Source: Maribacter sp. BPC-D8
GTDB lineage: Bacteria; Bacteroidota; Bacteroidia; Flavobacteriales; Flavobacteriaceae
DNA length: 64,000 bases
NCBI RefSeq assembly: GCF_035207705.1
Contig: NZ_CP128187.1
Location: forward strand, 1,612,001-1,676,000
Direction of reading: 5' to 3'
Below the pieces are notes generated by a model that saw nothing but the letters and a program-made list of their open reading frames with translations, was not told the origin of the DNA and ran no database searches. Positions 37,801 to 45,838 of the stretch are shown here, piece by piece. Positions within the stretch are counted from its first letter, which is position 1, and each line of letters starts with the position of its first letter. Position numbers and translations under genes: made by a program.

Positions 37801-39049
37801 AGAAAAGGTAATATTTAATCTTTTGTCAAATGCCTTCAAAGCTACACCTGAAAATGGTGTAATTACTTTAGGTATATACTCCAGTCCAAACAAAATTATC
37901 TTCCCTTTAATTGACAAAGTTAAACCTCTAAGTGCTTTAGAAATAAGTATTGAGGATACTGGCTCAGGAATTAGCAAAGAAGATATTGAGCATATTTTCG
38001 AACGTTTTTATCGTGCTGCTGGCAGAAATCAACAGTATTATGGCGGTTCGGGCACAGGTATTGGGCTTGAGTTAGTACAGAGCTTTGTTGAATTGCATAA
38101 AGGTAAAGTTGAGGTAGAAAGCGAAGAAGGTGAAGGCACCAAGTTTAAACTCTACTTCCCAATGGGTAAAGAGCACTTGCAAACATCAGAACATCTTCCC
38201 ATTAAAGCGTATACACCTACAGAAGAGTTGAATGAATCTCCTTTAGAAATTACAGAAAAGGCATATGAAGATACAAATCAATTCAATTTAGAAAATAAGA
38301 AAACCATACTAATAGTCGAAGATAATATTGAACTTAGAAACTACCTTAAGAATAAACTTCGAGCAAATTATTTAGTAGTTGAAGCAGAAAATGGAAAAGC
38401 CGGACTGCAAATGGCTTTAAAAGGAATTCCAGATATTATCATTACCGATGTAATTATGCCAGAAATGGACGGTTTTGAATTCTGCAAGCACATTAAAGAA
38501 GACTTAAAGACTAGTCATATTCCTGTAATCATGCTTACTGCCAAAGCCATGAGTAGCGATAAAGTTAAAGGTATAGACTCTGGTGCAGATGCTTATTTAA
38601 ACAAGCCCTTTGAAATGAAAGTACTACGGTCGTATCTAAAACGACTAATAGAAAGTAGACAACAATTTTTAGAGAATAATATTAACGATAAAAATAAAAT
38701 TACACTTTTAGAGAATACCACCAATATTGACAAAACCTTTATGCAAAAGGTTTTAGACTATATAAATGAAAACATTGGTGAAGCTAATTTAAATGTAGAA
38801 CATTTAGCCGAAGACATGTCTTTAAGTAGAAGTCAACTGTATAGAAAAATCAAATCTATTACCGGTATGACCGCCAACGAACTAATTAGAAAAATACGTC
38901 TAGAACGCGCCAAACAAATGATTGAAAACGGTAGCGAATCTATTAGTGAAGTAGGTTTTAAGGTGGGTTTCTCTTCTGCATCTTATTTTAGTAAATGCTT
39001 TAAAAATGAATTTGGAATACTACCTACAGAGTTAAAGACCAATTCTTAA
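34883..39049 (+). CDS. Hybrid two-component system regulator (HTCS) with AraC output
   Basis: A 1388-residue one-piece sensor-regulator. A signal peptide is followed by a periplasmic two-component propeller sensor (repeats such as DKEGLIWIATYGEGL, residues about 30-690) and a Y_Y_Y domain (about 700-800). A transmembrane helix lies at about 810-830. The kinase has HisKA with phospho-acceptor His864 (SHEFRTPL) and HATPase (GSGTGIGLELV). The receiver domain has Asp1189 (IITDVIMPEMDG), and a C-terminal AraC helix-turn-helix ends the protein (about 1285-1385). It senses glycan breakdown products and activates the PUL. Confidence 0.96.
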   Translation: MSNKKLFIWVFAIYIMLALKVSAQTSNDTYNFVTIDDGIPKSAITKIIQDKEGLIWIATYGEGLLKYNGTDLKKYKHDDNDNSSINNSIVNTIFIDSKDNIWVGSNEGLNKYDKELDLFSSIRISRNELTNKDLAVFSISEDINGSIFIGTPAHGLFRLNVIDNSIEEIKDEAGSSGTQSVINAIVPLKNGDMLIGSTSGLFKYDKGYNVLKPKKISTENGILLNDYAIQSITIDDNEDIWLGTFTKGLFKVSNEIDDRYTAAIFDFTDKRIFAIEVLPNNTVICATENDGLFVLDMNGNPIHNYTYDKSDPKRIRSNSIWSIFVDNQERIWLGYYNKGISVYDKYYDKFSELESLPYNKNSLQSPSVTGIIQGSDHQLWIGMDGGGIDKYNLDTKEFTHLSDNFISNSEKLKNLDVQTIFLDKQENLWAGTWSSGIFYLPKGGKSFKNFSIESTNQALTSNSVISFSEDSKGTIWIGTYFGGLHSYNPIKKEFQHHSSDTFTSPLGKEGHVRTVLVDQQDNIWIGGPEGLVKAYWSDEQKLETKILNNLITENSAVQGAINARSLYEDSAKNIWLGTYGKGLCKINLEENIIDWYNADDGLFLENISSIIEDNNQNIWVSGETGLAMLDTKTKKFSNYNKEDGLLANNFNYNAVTKDKNGILYFGNYEGIDYFNPNNILQNTNKPLVYFTDLKIFNKSVIPSEKGAPLQKTISEIDNLTLKPNQFVFTLEYAEVNFTRANNNEYAYYLEGFEDDWNYVGNSRSATYTNLSAGDYIFHVKASNNDGVWTENPLALPITILAPWWATNWAIFVYILLIGSIIYFISWFSNKRIEERRIIKFERDQRQQEEILNEKKIQFFTNISHEFRTPLTLIINPIIDIIETNQYKQSKGLKEKHRIIHRNAQRLKNLIDELMDFRKLHLNKLILNASNINAYKFIREIAEHFEEEAFEKNILLSTETDDRETNFWGDPGLLEKVIFNLLSNAFKATPENGVITLGIYSSPNKIIFPLIDKVKPLSALEISIEDTGSGISKEDIEHIFERFYRAAGRNQQYYGGSGTGIGLELVQSFVELHKGKVEVESEEGEGTKFKLYFPMGKEHLQTSEHLPIKAYTPTEELNESPLEITEKAYEDTNQFNLENKKTILIVEDNIELRNYLKNKLRANYLVVEAENGKAGLQMALKGIPDIIITDVIMPEMDGFEFCKHIKEDLKTSHIPVIMLTAKAMSSDKVKGIDSGADAYLNKPFEMKVLRSYLKRLIESRQQFLENNINDKNKITLLENTTNIDKTFMQKVLDYINENIGEANLNVEHLAEDMSLSRSQLYRKIKSITGMTANELIRKIRLERAKQMIENGSESISEVGFKVGFSSASYFSKCFKNEFGILPTELKTNS

Positions 39050-39262
39050 CTCCGCCTAATTACCATATTCATTTACCTTCTTTCTAAACAATTCACTTTC
39101 TTCTAAATAGATTATTGATCATATCATTTTTTTCAGATAAACAAACTAGCAGTGCTTCAAAATTCTTAAGCATTGTTTCACTAGTTACAATCGTTTTTAA
39201 ATCTAGATTATAATTTTCACTCACATTACATACTAATAGTCAACATCATATCTAATAATAAG

Positions 39263-39420
39263 ATATTCCACATCAAAACAAATTTTATAAAAATAATCTT
39301 ATCTTTTTTAGCCATATGGTTATTCTGTCTTTCCTGTAAAGACAAGGCATAAAGTTTTTTATCCTACTTTGGAAGAAATAGAGACTAGCAAATTAGAATA
39401 TTCAGGTGATGATTACTGAT
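39263..39420 (+). pseudogene. Possible remnant of a lipoprotein gene start
   Basis: One frame reads a hydrophobic helix followed by LSCKDKA and a stop, which looks like a lipoprotein signal with lipobox. No start codon is preserved. A neighbouring frame continues as PTLEEIETSKLEYSGDDY before another stop, as expected if one frameshift split the gene. The gene of origin was not identified. Confidence 0.35.
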
Positions 39421-39459
39421 ATTGATATACGGTCATTTCAAAAAATACTATTAGATTCT

Positions 39460-39639
39460 TCATCCTTTTGAAAAAGTATGAACTCCATCTGCTGAAATTT
39501 CAACAACCTCACCATCACCACCTTCTTTATTGTTCATGATCGTGACAAAATAGCTATTATTAAAACATTTCGTTATTCTTTCTGGTTTCGTTATTCTTTC
39601 TGGTTTCGTTCTTACTTCAATGGTAAATTTAATTTCAGA
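39460..39639 (-). pseudogene. C-terminal remnant of an unidentified gene
   Basis: A 59-codon open stretch with no start codon near the upstream stop at 39640-39642. It reads as a protein C-terminus (FTIEVRTKPERIT ... GDGEVVEISADGVHTFSKG). An in-frame 18-bp duplication makes KPERIT appear twice. It precedes no gene and looks like the tail of a deleted beta-rich protein, perhaps a glycan-active enzyme. The family is not identified. Confidence 0.4.
39571..39606. repeat. 18-bp tandem duplication
   Basis: CGTTATTCTTTCTGGTTT occurs twice in direct succession (39571-39588 and 39589-39606) and is followed by CGTT again. It lies inside the gene remnant and keeps frame. Confidence 0.85.
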
Positions 39640-39692
39640 TTATGCAATACCACTACACCTATTAAAAGATTTACTACTAATAGCTTTTTGAC

Positions 39693-40730
39693 TTATAGAA
39701 TATAAGGGTCTAAAGTTTCAATGGTTCCGTCTGCTCGATACTTAATTTCAGCAACCTTTACAGAACGAAGATGTGTGACGCCTTTAGATAAACTTGAGTC
39801 ATGATAAAAAAGATACCATTTTCCGTCAACTTCACAAATAGAGTGATGTGATGTCCACCCCACAACAGGATTCAAAATTCGCCCACTATACGTAAAAGGG
39901 CCGTAAGGGTTATCGCCAATACCGTAGCAAATAAAATGTGTGTCGCCGGTTGAATATGAAAAATAATACTTGTCTTTATACTTATGTAACCAAGCGGCTT
40001 CAAAAAAACGACGGTCATTATCGCCTGCCAAAAGCAAATCACCGTTTTCGTCTATAATTTCTATAGCTTTTGGTTTTTCTTCAAACTCTAATAAATCATC
40101 TGTCATTTTTGCAACATAAGGGAGCAATGCCGCTTCATGTTCTTCTGGAATAAATGCAGTTGGACTATCTGGTTGGCTTGCATTATATTCTCCATCTCTC
40201 CATCGTTGTAATTGGCCGCCCCAAAGACCGCCAAAATACATGTAATAACTTCCGTCATCATCTTTGAATACAGCTGGATCAATAGAGAAACTACCTTTAA
40301 TAGCTTCTGGTTGTGCCTTAAAAGGACCTATAGGTGAGTTGCTTGTAGCTACTCCTATTCTAAAGATACCATCATGTGCTTTCGCGGGAAAGAATAAATA
40401 ATAAGTACCATCTTTTTCATTAGCATCTGGCGCCCACATTTGTTCTTTAGCCCAAGCTACATCATCAACATGTAATGCCACTCCATTATCTACTGCTTCG
40501 CTATCTATGGAATCCATAGAGATAACATGATAATCTTCCATTGCAAAATGGCTTCCTAGATCATCAAAAGCTTCACCAGCATCAACATCATGGGATGGAT
40601 AAATATAAATTTTTCCATTAAAAACATGAGCAGAAGGGTCTGCTGTGTAAATGTTTGAAATTAATGGCTGTGAAATAGCGTTCTTATTTAGTTCATCAAA
40701 ATTGATATTTTCGATACTTTCTTCAGGCAT
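39693..40730 (-). CDS. Glycoside hydrolase family 43 protein
   Basis: A 345-residue five-blade propeller enzyme without a signal peptide, so probably cytoplasmic. The expected GH43 acids are visible: the base Asp in YTADPSAHVF, the pKa-modulating Asp in FSIDPAVFKDDDG, and the acid Glu in HHSICEVDGKWYLFYHD. Relatives are beta-xylosidases and alpha-L-arabinofuranosidases acting on xylo- or arabinoxylo-oligosaccharides. It lies 20 bp downstream of a GPH symporter, so it likely processes what that transporter imports. Confidence 0.92.
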   Translation of the reverse strand: MPEESIENINFDELNKNAISQPLISNIYTADPSAHVFNGKIYIYPSHDVDAGEAFDDLGSHFAMEDYHVISMDSIDSEAVDNGVALHVDDVAWAKEQMWAPDANEKDGTYYLFFPAKAHDGIFRIGVATSNSPIGPFKAQPEAIKGSFSIDPAVFKDDDGSYYMYFGGLWGGQLQRWRDGEYNASQPDSPTAFIPEEHEAALLPYVAKMTDDLLEFEEKPKAIEIIDENGDLLLAGDNDRRFFEAAWLHKYKDKYYFSYSTGDTHFICYGIGDNPYGPFTYSGRILNPVVGWTSHHSICEVDGKWYLFYHDSSLSKGVTHLRSVKVAEIKYRADGTIETLDPYIL

Positions 40731-40750
40731 AATAGTATTTTTTGAAAAGA

Positions 40751-42187
40751 TTAACTTGCTCTTCGTTCTTTTAATTCAGCTTCAATTTGCACTTCCATTT
40801 TCTTATTGATTTCATAAAAGAAAAGTAAACCAACTCCTATTAAAAAAGGAATTGCCGGAAATACACTCACTAGCATTTTAGTACCTGTAATGGCACTTGC
40901 AGTTTGCTCTGGTAGACTTGCGTCATAGCCGTAATTAGATAAAATGGAAGCTAAAAGTGCGGACCCAATACTTAAACCTCCTTTTAAACCCACCATCATT
41001 GCAGAGAAAATAATAGCTGTTGCTCTACGGTTGGTTTTCCATTCAGAATAATCTGCAACATCTGCAATCATAGCCCATAGTAATGGAATGGTGATTCCAT
41101 AGAAAAAACCGTGTAAAATTTGTGATAGGAACATTAATTCTACTGAAGTTGAAGAGAAAAAATAAAATAGTAGTATAAATAATGTGGAAAGAAATAGAAA
41201 TAACATGAATACATCTCTTTTCCCATATTTATCAGCTAATTTTTTTGATAGACCAATACCAACAATCATAAAAATAATTCCACCAGCATTAAACAAACCA
41301 AACCCAGCAGATACTGGATCTTCACCAAAGAAGTTAATACCTATGCTTGACAGAAAATCTAAAAAAGGACTTATAAAACTTGTCAATCTATCTGCGTCTA
41401 CATAGTTTTTAAAATAATACACATAAGAACCACCTTTCATAGCTAGTGTTACAAAAACTAGTGTTGTAACGATCAAAATTATTACCCAAGGCTTATTCTT
41501 AAATAAATCTGATAGATCTTCTTTAATACTTGATTTTTGTTCTGGCTTAGGAACAATACGCTCACGTGTAGTAAAGAAAGTAATCAATAACATAATGGTT
41601 CCTATAATGGCAAGCCATGTCATGACTATTTCTATCCCAACCGCTTTATCTCCTCCTCCTGCAGATTCAATGATTGGTAACATAAATACCTGCACAAAGA
41701 ATTGTGCAAACATTACAGCAACGAAGCGATAGGCAGAAATACTATTTCGCTCTCCCATGTCACCCGTAATTACGCCGCTTAAAGCAGAATAAGGTAAGTT
41801 GTTTGCGGCATAAAGCAAAAGTAATAATGTATAGGTAACAACGGCATAAATGACTTTTCCTTTATACTCGAAATCTGGTGTACTAAAAGCTAAAAGAGCA
41901 ACAACACCCAAAGGTATCGCCGTCCATAAAATCCATGGTCTAAACTTTCCCCATTTAGAATTTGTTCTATCTGCAATAGCTCCAATAATAGGATTAAAAC
42001 CAAATGCAGCAACCAGGCCAACTGTTAGTATAATTGCTGAAGCATGATTTGCTTCAAGACCGTAGATATCAGTATAGAAAAAGGCTAAATAAGTGACTAA
42101 AGTTTGAAAGACCAAGTTGGCTGCCAAGTCACCTAAAGCGTATCCTACTTTTTCTTTTACTGAGAGTTTTTGAGAGTTTGAACTCAT
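40751..42187 (-). CDS. GPH-family (glycoside-pentoside-hexuronide) cation symporter
   Basis: A 478-residue major-facilitator protein with 12 predicted helices. The N-terminus KVGYALGDLAANLVFQTLVTYLAFFYTDIYGL is typical of the GPH/MelB-XynB family, as is NNLPYSALSGVITGD. It imports xylosides or other oligosaccharides with Na+ or H+ across the inner membrane. It lies between GH10 and GH43 on the same strand with gaps of 34 and 20 bp, so the three form an operon. Confidence 0.93.
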   Translation of the reverse strand: MSSNSQKLSVKEKVGYALGDLAANLVFQTLVTYLAFFYTDIYGLEANHASAIILTVGLVAAFGFNPIIGAIADRTNSKWGKFRPWILWTAIPLGVVALLAFSTPDFEYKGKVIYAVVTYTLLLLLYAANNLPYSALSGVITGDMGERNSISAYRFVAVMFAQFFVQVFMLPIIESAGGGDKAVGIEIVMTWLAIIGTIMLLITFFTTRERIVPKPEQKSSIKEDLSDLFKNKPWVIILIVTTLVFVTLAMKGGSYVYYFKNYVDADRLTSFISPFLDFLSSIGINFFGEDPVSAGFGLFNAGGIIFMIVGIGLSKKLADKYGKRDVFMLFLFLSTLFILLFYFFSSTSVELMFLSQILHGFFYGITIPLLWAMIADVADYSEWKTNRRATAIIFSAMMVGLKGGLSIGSALLASILSNYGYDASLPEQTASAITGTKMLVSVFPAIPFLIGVGLLFFYEINKKMEVQIEAELKERRAS

Positions 42188-42221
42188 AAGTTGGTATGTT
42201 ATTTACTGGTTAAGAAAAAGT

Positions 42222-43367
42222 TTAATTTTTTTCCTTTAAATCAATTACCGCTTGGTAAGCTTTCTTCGGAAGGTATTGTCTATCAAATAAAAGCGGATGA
42301 TTGGTACGACCATTAATAGGCCAACTATTCAACCAAGATTGCCCGTCTTGCACGCCCCAAAAAGTAACGCGGCTAATTTTATCTTTATGTTTCAAAAAGA
42401 GTTTAAAAATATCTTCGTAGCGCTCTGCTAATTTTATCTGAACTGAATCGGGCATACCATTAGGGTATGGATTCATAGTTGGATCACCTTCATACTGTTC
42501 GTAGCTCTGCTCAACGGCCGCACCATTCAAATCCCAAGGGTTTGGCAAGGCGGTAACATCCAATTCTGTAAACATCACTTTTACGCCAAGCTCTGAGTAC
42601 GCTATTATACTATTCTCAATGTCTTCAATTGAAGGTCCCAATAAACTCCAATGTGCTTGCATGCCAACCCCATCAATCTTTGCTCCACTTTCTTGTAACT
42701 TTTTGACTAATCGAACAACTCCTGCACGTTTTTCTGGCTTCCAAAGATTATAATCATTATATACAAGTTGTGCATCTGGATCTGCTTTTGCTGCTTCTTT
42801 AAATGCCAACTCCAAATAGCTATCACCCATTACATTATAAAAATTAGATTCACGCAAAGTTCCATCTTCATTCAGGGCTTCGTTTACAACATCCCATGTA
42901 TCAATCTTACCCTTGTACTGTTTTACAATGGTGCTAATGTGTTCTTTTAAAATTGTTGCCATTTCAGTACTATCTTTCACTTGATTCATCCACTCGGCCA
43001 ATTGGCTGTGCCAAACTAAGGCATGACCTACCACATGCATATTATTATCATTACCTAATGCAACATATTTATCTGCTGTATCGAAATAGAACGTATCTCG
43101 TTGTGGGTGAATATACATCCACTTCATTACATTTTCAGGAGTAATAGTATTGAATTGCTCTTTAAGTAGTTTTATGCCTAAAGTATCAGTACCATCAATA
43201 TGCCCATCGTTTACAGCTGCGCCTATATAAAAATCGTCTTTAAAAACCATTTGTAAAGAGACTTTTTCTTTCTTATTTTCTTGCTTTTTCTCGGGCTGGT
43301 CTTGACAGTTTATGAAGAGAAATGAAAGAAAAAGTAAACTGAATAATTCTAGTGATTTTTTTTGCAT
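42222..43367 (-). CDS. Endo-1,4-beta-xylanase, GH10
   Basis: A 381-residue lipoprotein (lipobox FINC) with a (beta/alpha)8 barrel. The acid/base Glu163 lies in WDVVNEALNED, and the nucleophile Glu268 lies in MFTELDVTALP. HALVWHSQ and DGVGMQAHW are further GH10 blocks. It cuts the xylan backbone at the cell surface or in the periplasm and is the best evidence that the locus targets xylan. It heads the GH10-GPH-GH43 operon. Confidence 0.95.
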   Translation of the reverse strand: MQKKSLELFSLLFLSFLFINCQDQPEKKQENKKEKVSLQMVFKDDFYIGAAVNDGHIDGTDTLGIKLLKEQFNTITPENVMKWMYIHPQRDTFYFDTADKYVALGNDNNMHVVGHALVWHSQLAEWMNQVKDSTEMATILKEHISTIVKQYKGKIDTWDVVNEALNEDGTLRESNFYNVMGDSYLELAFKEAAKADPDAQLVYNDYNLWKPEKRAGVVRLVKKLQESGAKIDGVGMQAHWSLLGPSIEDIENSIIAYSELGVKVMFTELDVTALPNPWDLNGAAVEQSYEQYEGDPTMNPYPNGMPDSVQIKLAERYEDIFKLFLKHKDKISRVTFWGVQDGQSWLNSWPINGRTNHPLLFDRQYLPKKAYQAVIDLKEKN

Positions 43368-43660
43368 AGGAAGCTTATAATTAATGATAAATTCAGAAAT
43401 AAATTAATACAAACATTTTTAATGATTTTATAGTTTAAAGATATTTTTATGGTGGTTAGCTTCGTAGTACTAATGATGCAATAAGTAGAAGAAATGACGC
43501 ATTTAAGAGCGTTATTGCTATTATAATTAGTTTCAAAGGGAAAAAATTAAATTTCTAATACCCTATTCAATTGAGGCTTTTTAAATTATAAATTTTTTCG
43601 AATTTTAATTATCCCAACATTCAGCAAACGACATCTAATTTAATTTTAGTTAAATACCAT

Positions 43661-44149
43661 TTATTTTACCCTAATCGTTTCGATGGTTACAAAATCAAAA
43701 AAAAAAAAAAAAACAAGAACGATATTCAACTGTTGAATAGAAACGAGCTTACCTCTATTTTTAGCTGTAGAAATTTCTGCTATATATGTGGGCGCCAAAA
43801 TTAAGGCCGCTCCGAATGCTAAACCGCCTAACATTCTAGCCAAGTATAGCATTTCATAAGAAATTGAATACGCCGATAGCAATGCTGATAGCAATGCTGA
43901 TAAGACATAGCTTATGGCTACATATAAAAGTATTTTTTTTCTTCCAAAAAAATCACTTAACCTACCAGCCAGCAACATGGAAAACATGGCTGCGAATGAA
44001 GGCGAGCTTACCACCCAACCCGATTGTAAAGCGTCTAAGTTATACTCTGGGTTAACATACGACATTACCCCTGATATAATACCTGCATCAAAGCCGAATA
44101 AAAATCCACCTAGTGATACTACAAAAGCTATAAATATCGATTTTTTCAT
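43661..44149 (-). pseudogene. Truncated sugar-porter MFS transporter
   Basis: The N-terminal four or so helices of a XylE-type sugar porter are intact (GFLFGFDAGIISG, GRLSDFFGRKKILL, APTYIAEIS, RGKLVSIQQLNIVL). The frame then runs into a 17-base poly-A tract (plus strand 43697-43713), giving a run of Phe and a short nonsense tail. About 300 expected residues are missing, and only 293 bp separate it from the GH10 start, so the rest was deleted. The sequence also has a 12-bp duplication (LSALLSALLSA). It is probably non-functional. It starts 5 bases downstream of the oxidoreductase stop. Confidence 0.85.
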
Positions 44150-44154
44150 ATGTT

Positions 44155-45138
44155 TTATTCGAATGGATATTTTAATCCTATAGAAGTCCTAATTTTATCG
44201 AGCAATCCAATTACATTTAAACTGTCACTCAATGCCCACAATTTGTTCTCTCTAGCATTTGACATCAAATGGTCTTGACACGATATAATCTCATGGGCAA
44301 ATCCTTTACCAATGGTCGGTTTTGAAAAATCAACTTTTTCACCTTCTTTAATGATGCTATACCCTTGTGCTTCGTGCCAAATTCTATCAATATGAATTTC
44401 TCCCTTAGTACCATAAATTCTAGCAATCATATCGCTTTCATGACAAAATCCGGTATAGAGCATTGCTTGTGCATGATCATAGTTAAATATCGCCGATGTT
44501 TGAATATCAGCACCAGTTTCATGAAACTGAGCAGATGCTTTAATATCATTAGGTATGCCTAAAAGCAGATATGCCAAAAACACAGGATACGGCCCCATAT
44601 CTAACAAGGCACCACCGGCCAAAGCCATATTCAAGTTGCGCCCATGTTCATCTTCCAAATTCTGAGGAAAAGAAAAATCAGCTTTAATATGGACAATATC
44701 GCCAATTACGCCTTGAGCTATTTTTTCTTTAATTTCTACTATAGAAGGGTTGAATCTAGTCCAAAACGCTTCCATCAGATATACCTTATTGGCTTTGGAA
44801 GCCTCAATCATCGATTTTACCTGTGCCGCATTTACAGCCAAAGGCTTTTCGCAGAGCACATGCTTACCATGGTTCATGGCAGCAATACTTAGTTCGGCAT
44901 GTGAATCGTGTGGGGTAGCAATGTAAACAATATCAACATCAGGATCTTTGAATAAGGCATCATACGAATCATAATTTTTTATGGCACCGTACTTTTTAGC
45001 GAACGCTTCTGATTTTTCTTTTGAGCGAGATGCAACGGCATATATAGTAGCTTGCTCCACTAGCGACAAGTCTTCACAAAATTGATGTGCAATATTACCC
45101 AAACCAACAATACCCCACTTAATATCTCTAGTCATCAT
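44155..45138 (-). CDS. Gfo/Idh/MocA family oxidoreductase
   Basis: A 327-residue NAD(P)-dependent dehydrogenase. The Rossmann motif GIVGLGNIA is at about 9-17 and the conserved EKPLAVN block is present. The nearest relatives in form (HSHAELSIAAMNHGKHVLCEKP, MEAFWTRFNP) are dimeric dihydrodiol dehydrogenases and NADP-dependent D-xylose dehydrogenases, which fits the xylan locus. The exact substrate is inferred. Its ATG overlaps the stop of a transketolase remnant, evidence of a former longer operon. Confidence 0.88.
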   Translation of the reverse strand: MMTRDIKWGIVGLGNIAHQFCEDLSLVEQATIYAVASRSKEKSEAFAKKYGAIKNYDSYDALFKDPDVDIVYIATPHDSHAELSIAAMNHGKHVLCEKPLAVNAAQVKSMIEASKANKVYLMEAFWTRFNPSIVEIKEKIAQGVIGDIVHIKADFSFPQNLEDEHGRNLNMALAGGALLDMGPYPVFLAYLLLGIPNDIKASAQFHETGADIQTSAIFNYDHAQAMLYTGFCHESDMIARIYGTKGEIHIDRIWHEAQGYSIIKEGEKVDFSKPTIGKGFAHEIISCQDHLMSNARENKLWALSDSLNVIGLLDKIRTSIGLKYPFE

Positions 45139-45281
45139 TTTCTATTTATTATAGTTTTAACGGCGGCTTCAATAGCTTCCGCATTTAGTCCGTATTTGTA
45201 AATTAATTCACTTGTAGTTCTGCTCTCACCTAAGCCTTCAAAATAATTATGTTCTTTAAACTTACCCCACATCTTTTTTTA
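45135..45281 (-). pseudogene. C-terminal remnant of a transketolase-type gene
   Basis: About 48 codons are open (HNYFEGLGESRTTSELIYKY, then GLNAEAIEAAVKTIINRK and a stop). This matches the C-terminal tail of transketolases. The upstream coding sequence is gone: a stop lies a few codons before. The TGA stop overlaps the ATGATG start of the oxidoreductase, so the two were once translationally coupled. Transketolase would have served pentose catabolism in this xylan locus. Confidence 0.65.
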
Positions 45282-45384
45282 GCGATAAACCTTAAGATGG
45301 ATTTGCCTAAATGATACTACCTGTTATATGGTATTTATTCTGCCAAAAAAAAATCGCATGAATAATAATTGCGCTCTCGAGTTC

Positions 45385-45507
45385 TTAAAAAACAACCAAA
45401 TTTTTTCCATCAGCTACATTAATCAAAGAAGCCTTTACCTGTAAACTGTCAACATCTAATTCGATATGAAACAAATTGTATGCAATTAACTTAAAGGGTA
45501 GACAAAT
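45385..45507 (-). pseudogene. C-terminal remnant of an unidentified gene
   Basis: An open stretch ends at a stop, reading LPFKLIAYNLFHIELDVD and then SLQVKASLINVADGKNLVVF. An in-frame stop lies just upstream. The alternating beta-strand pattern resembles the tails of metallophosphoesterase-type proteins, but this is a weak resemblance. It is probably the end of a deleted gene. Confidence 0.4.
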
Positions 45508-45520
45508 CTAATTGGCTAAT

Positions 45521-45571
45521 AAGAAATCGGGTAGTAAATATGAAGCAGATGATATTAAAAATGAAGCGAAT
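45521..45571 (+). repeat. Degenerate repeat, copy 1 (decayed coding fragment)
   Basis: It is about 85-90 percent alike, by eye, to 48304-48354 in the same orientation. It reads KKSGSKYEADDIKNEANGY before a stop, so both copies look like pieces of the same protein. The copies flank the DUF5916 gene. Confidence 0.6.
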
Positions 45572-45838
45572 GGATATTGAAAATACCTTGAAGCATTATA
45601 GAATACTAAGCAAAAAGATAAAAATGAGCGTTCAGATGATAGTGTAAAAACACAACATGAAATTCATGAATAAATTTAGTACAGCCTAGATATGACGGTC
45701 ATAATATGCAACAAAAAACTAAGAATCTAACTCACCGAATTTAATATCAATTCTTTAAAACTGTCAACCTACGTTGTATCGATTCACAATTATAATAAAT
45801 AAAGAGTTTAAGAGATTCCTTTAATTCTTCTTAGAAAT

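Larger units (their letters stand above)
39050..39692. other. Decayed intergenic stretch between HTCS and GH43
   Basis: A 640-base gap with no intact gene. It contains two gene remnants (listed separately) and an 18-bp tandem duplication. The rest is AT-rich without recognisable content. Confidence 0.6.
45282..45838. other. Gene-poor, remnant-bearing gap upstream of the oxidoreductase
   Basis: A gap of about 560 bases without an intact gene. It contains a C-terminal gene remnant (45385-45507) and one copy of a degenerate repeat (45521-45571). The rest is AT-rich. Confidence 0.55.

Noticed and set aside
43697..43713. 17-A tract as a functional element
   Set aside because: It lies in the broken transporter frame and is better explained as part of the decay or as slippage; no regulatory role is visible.
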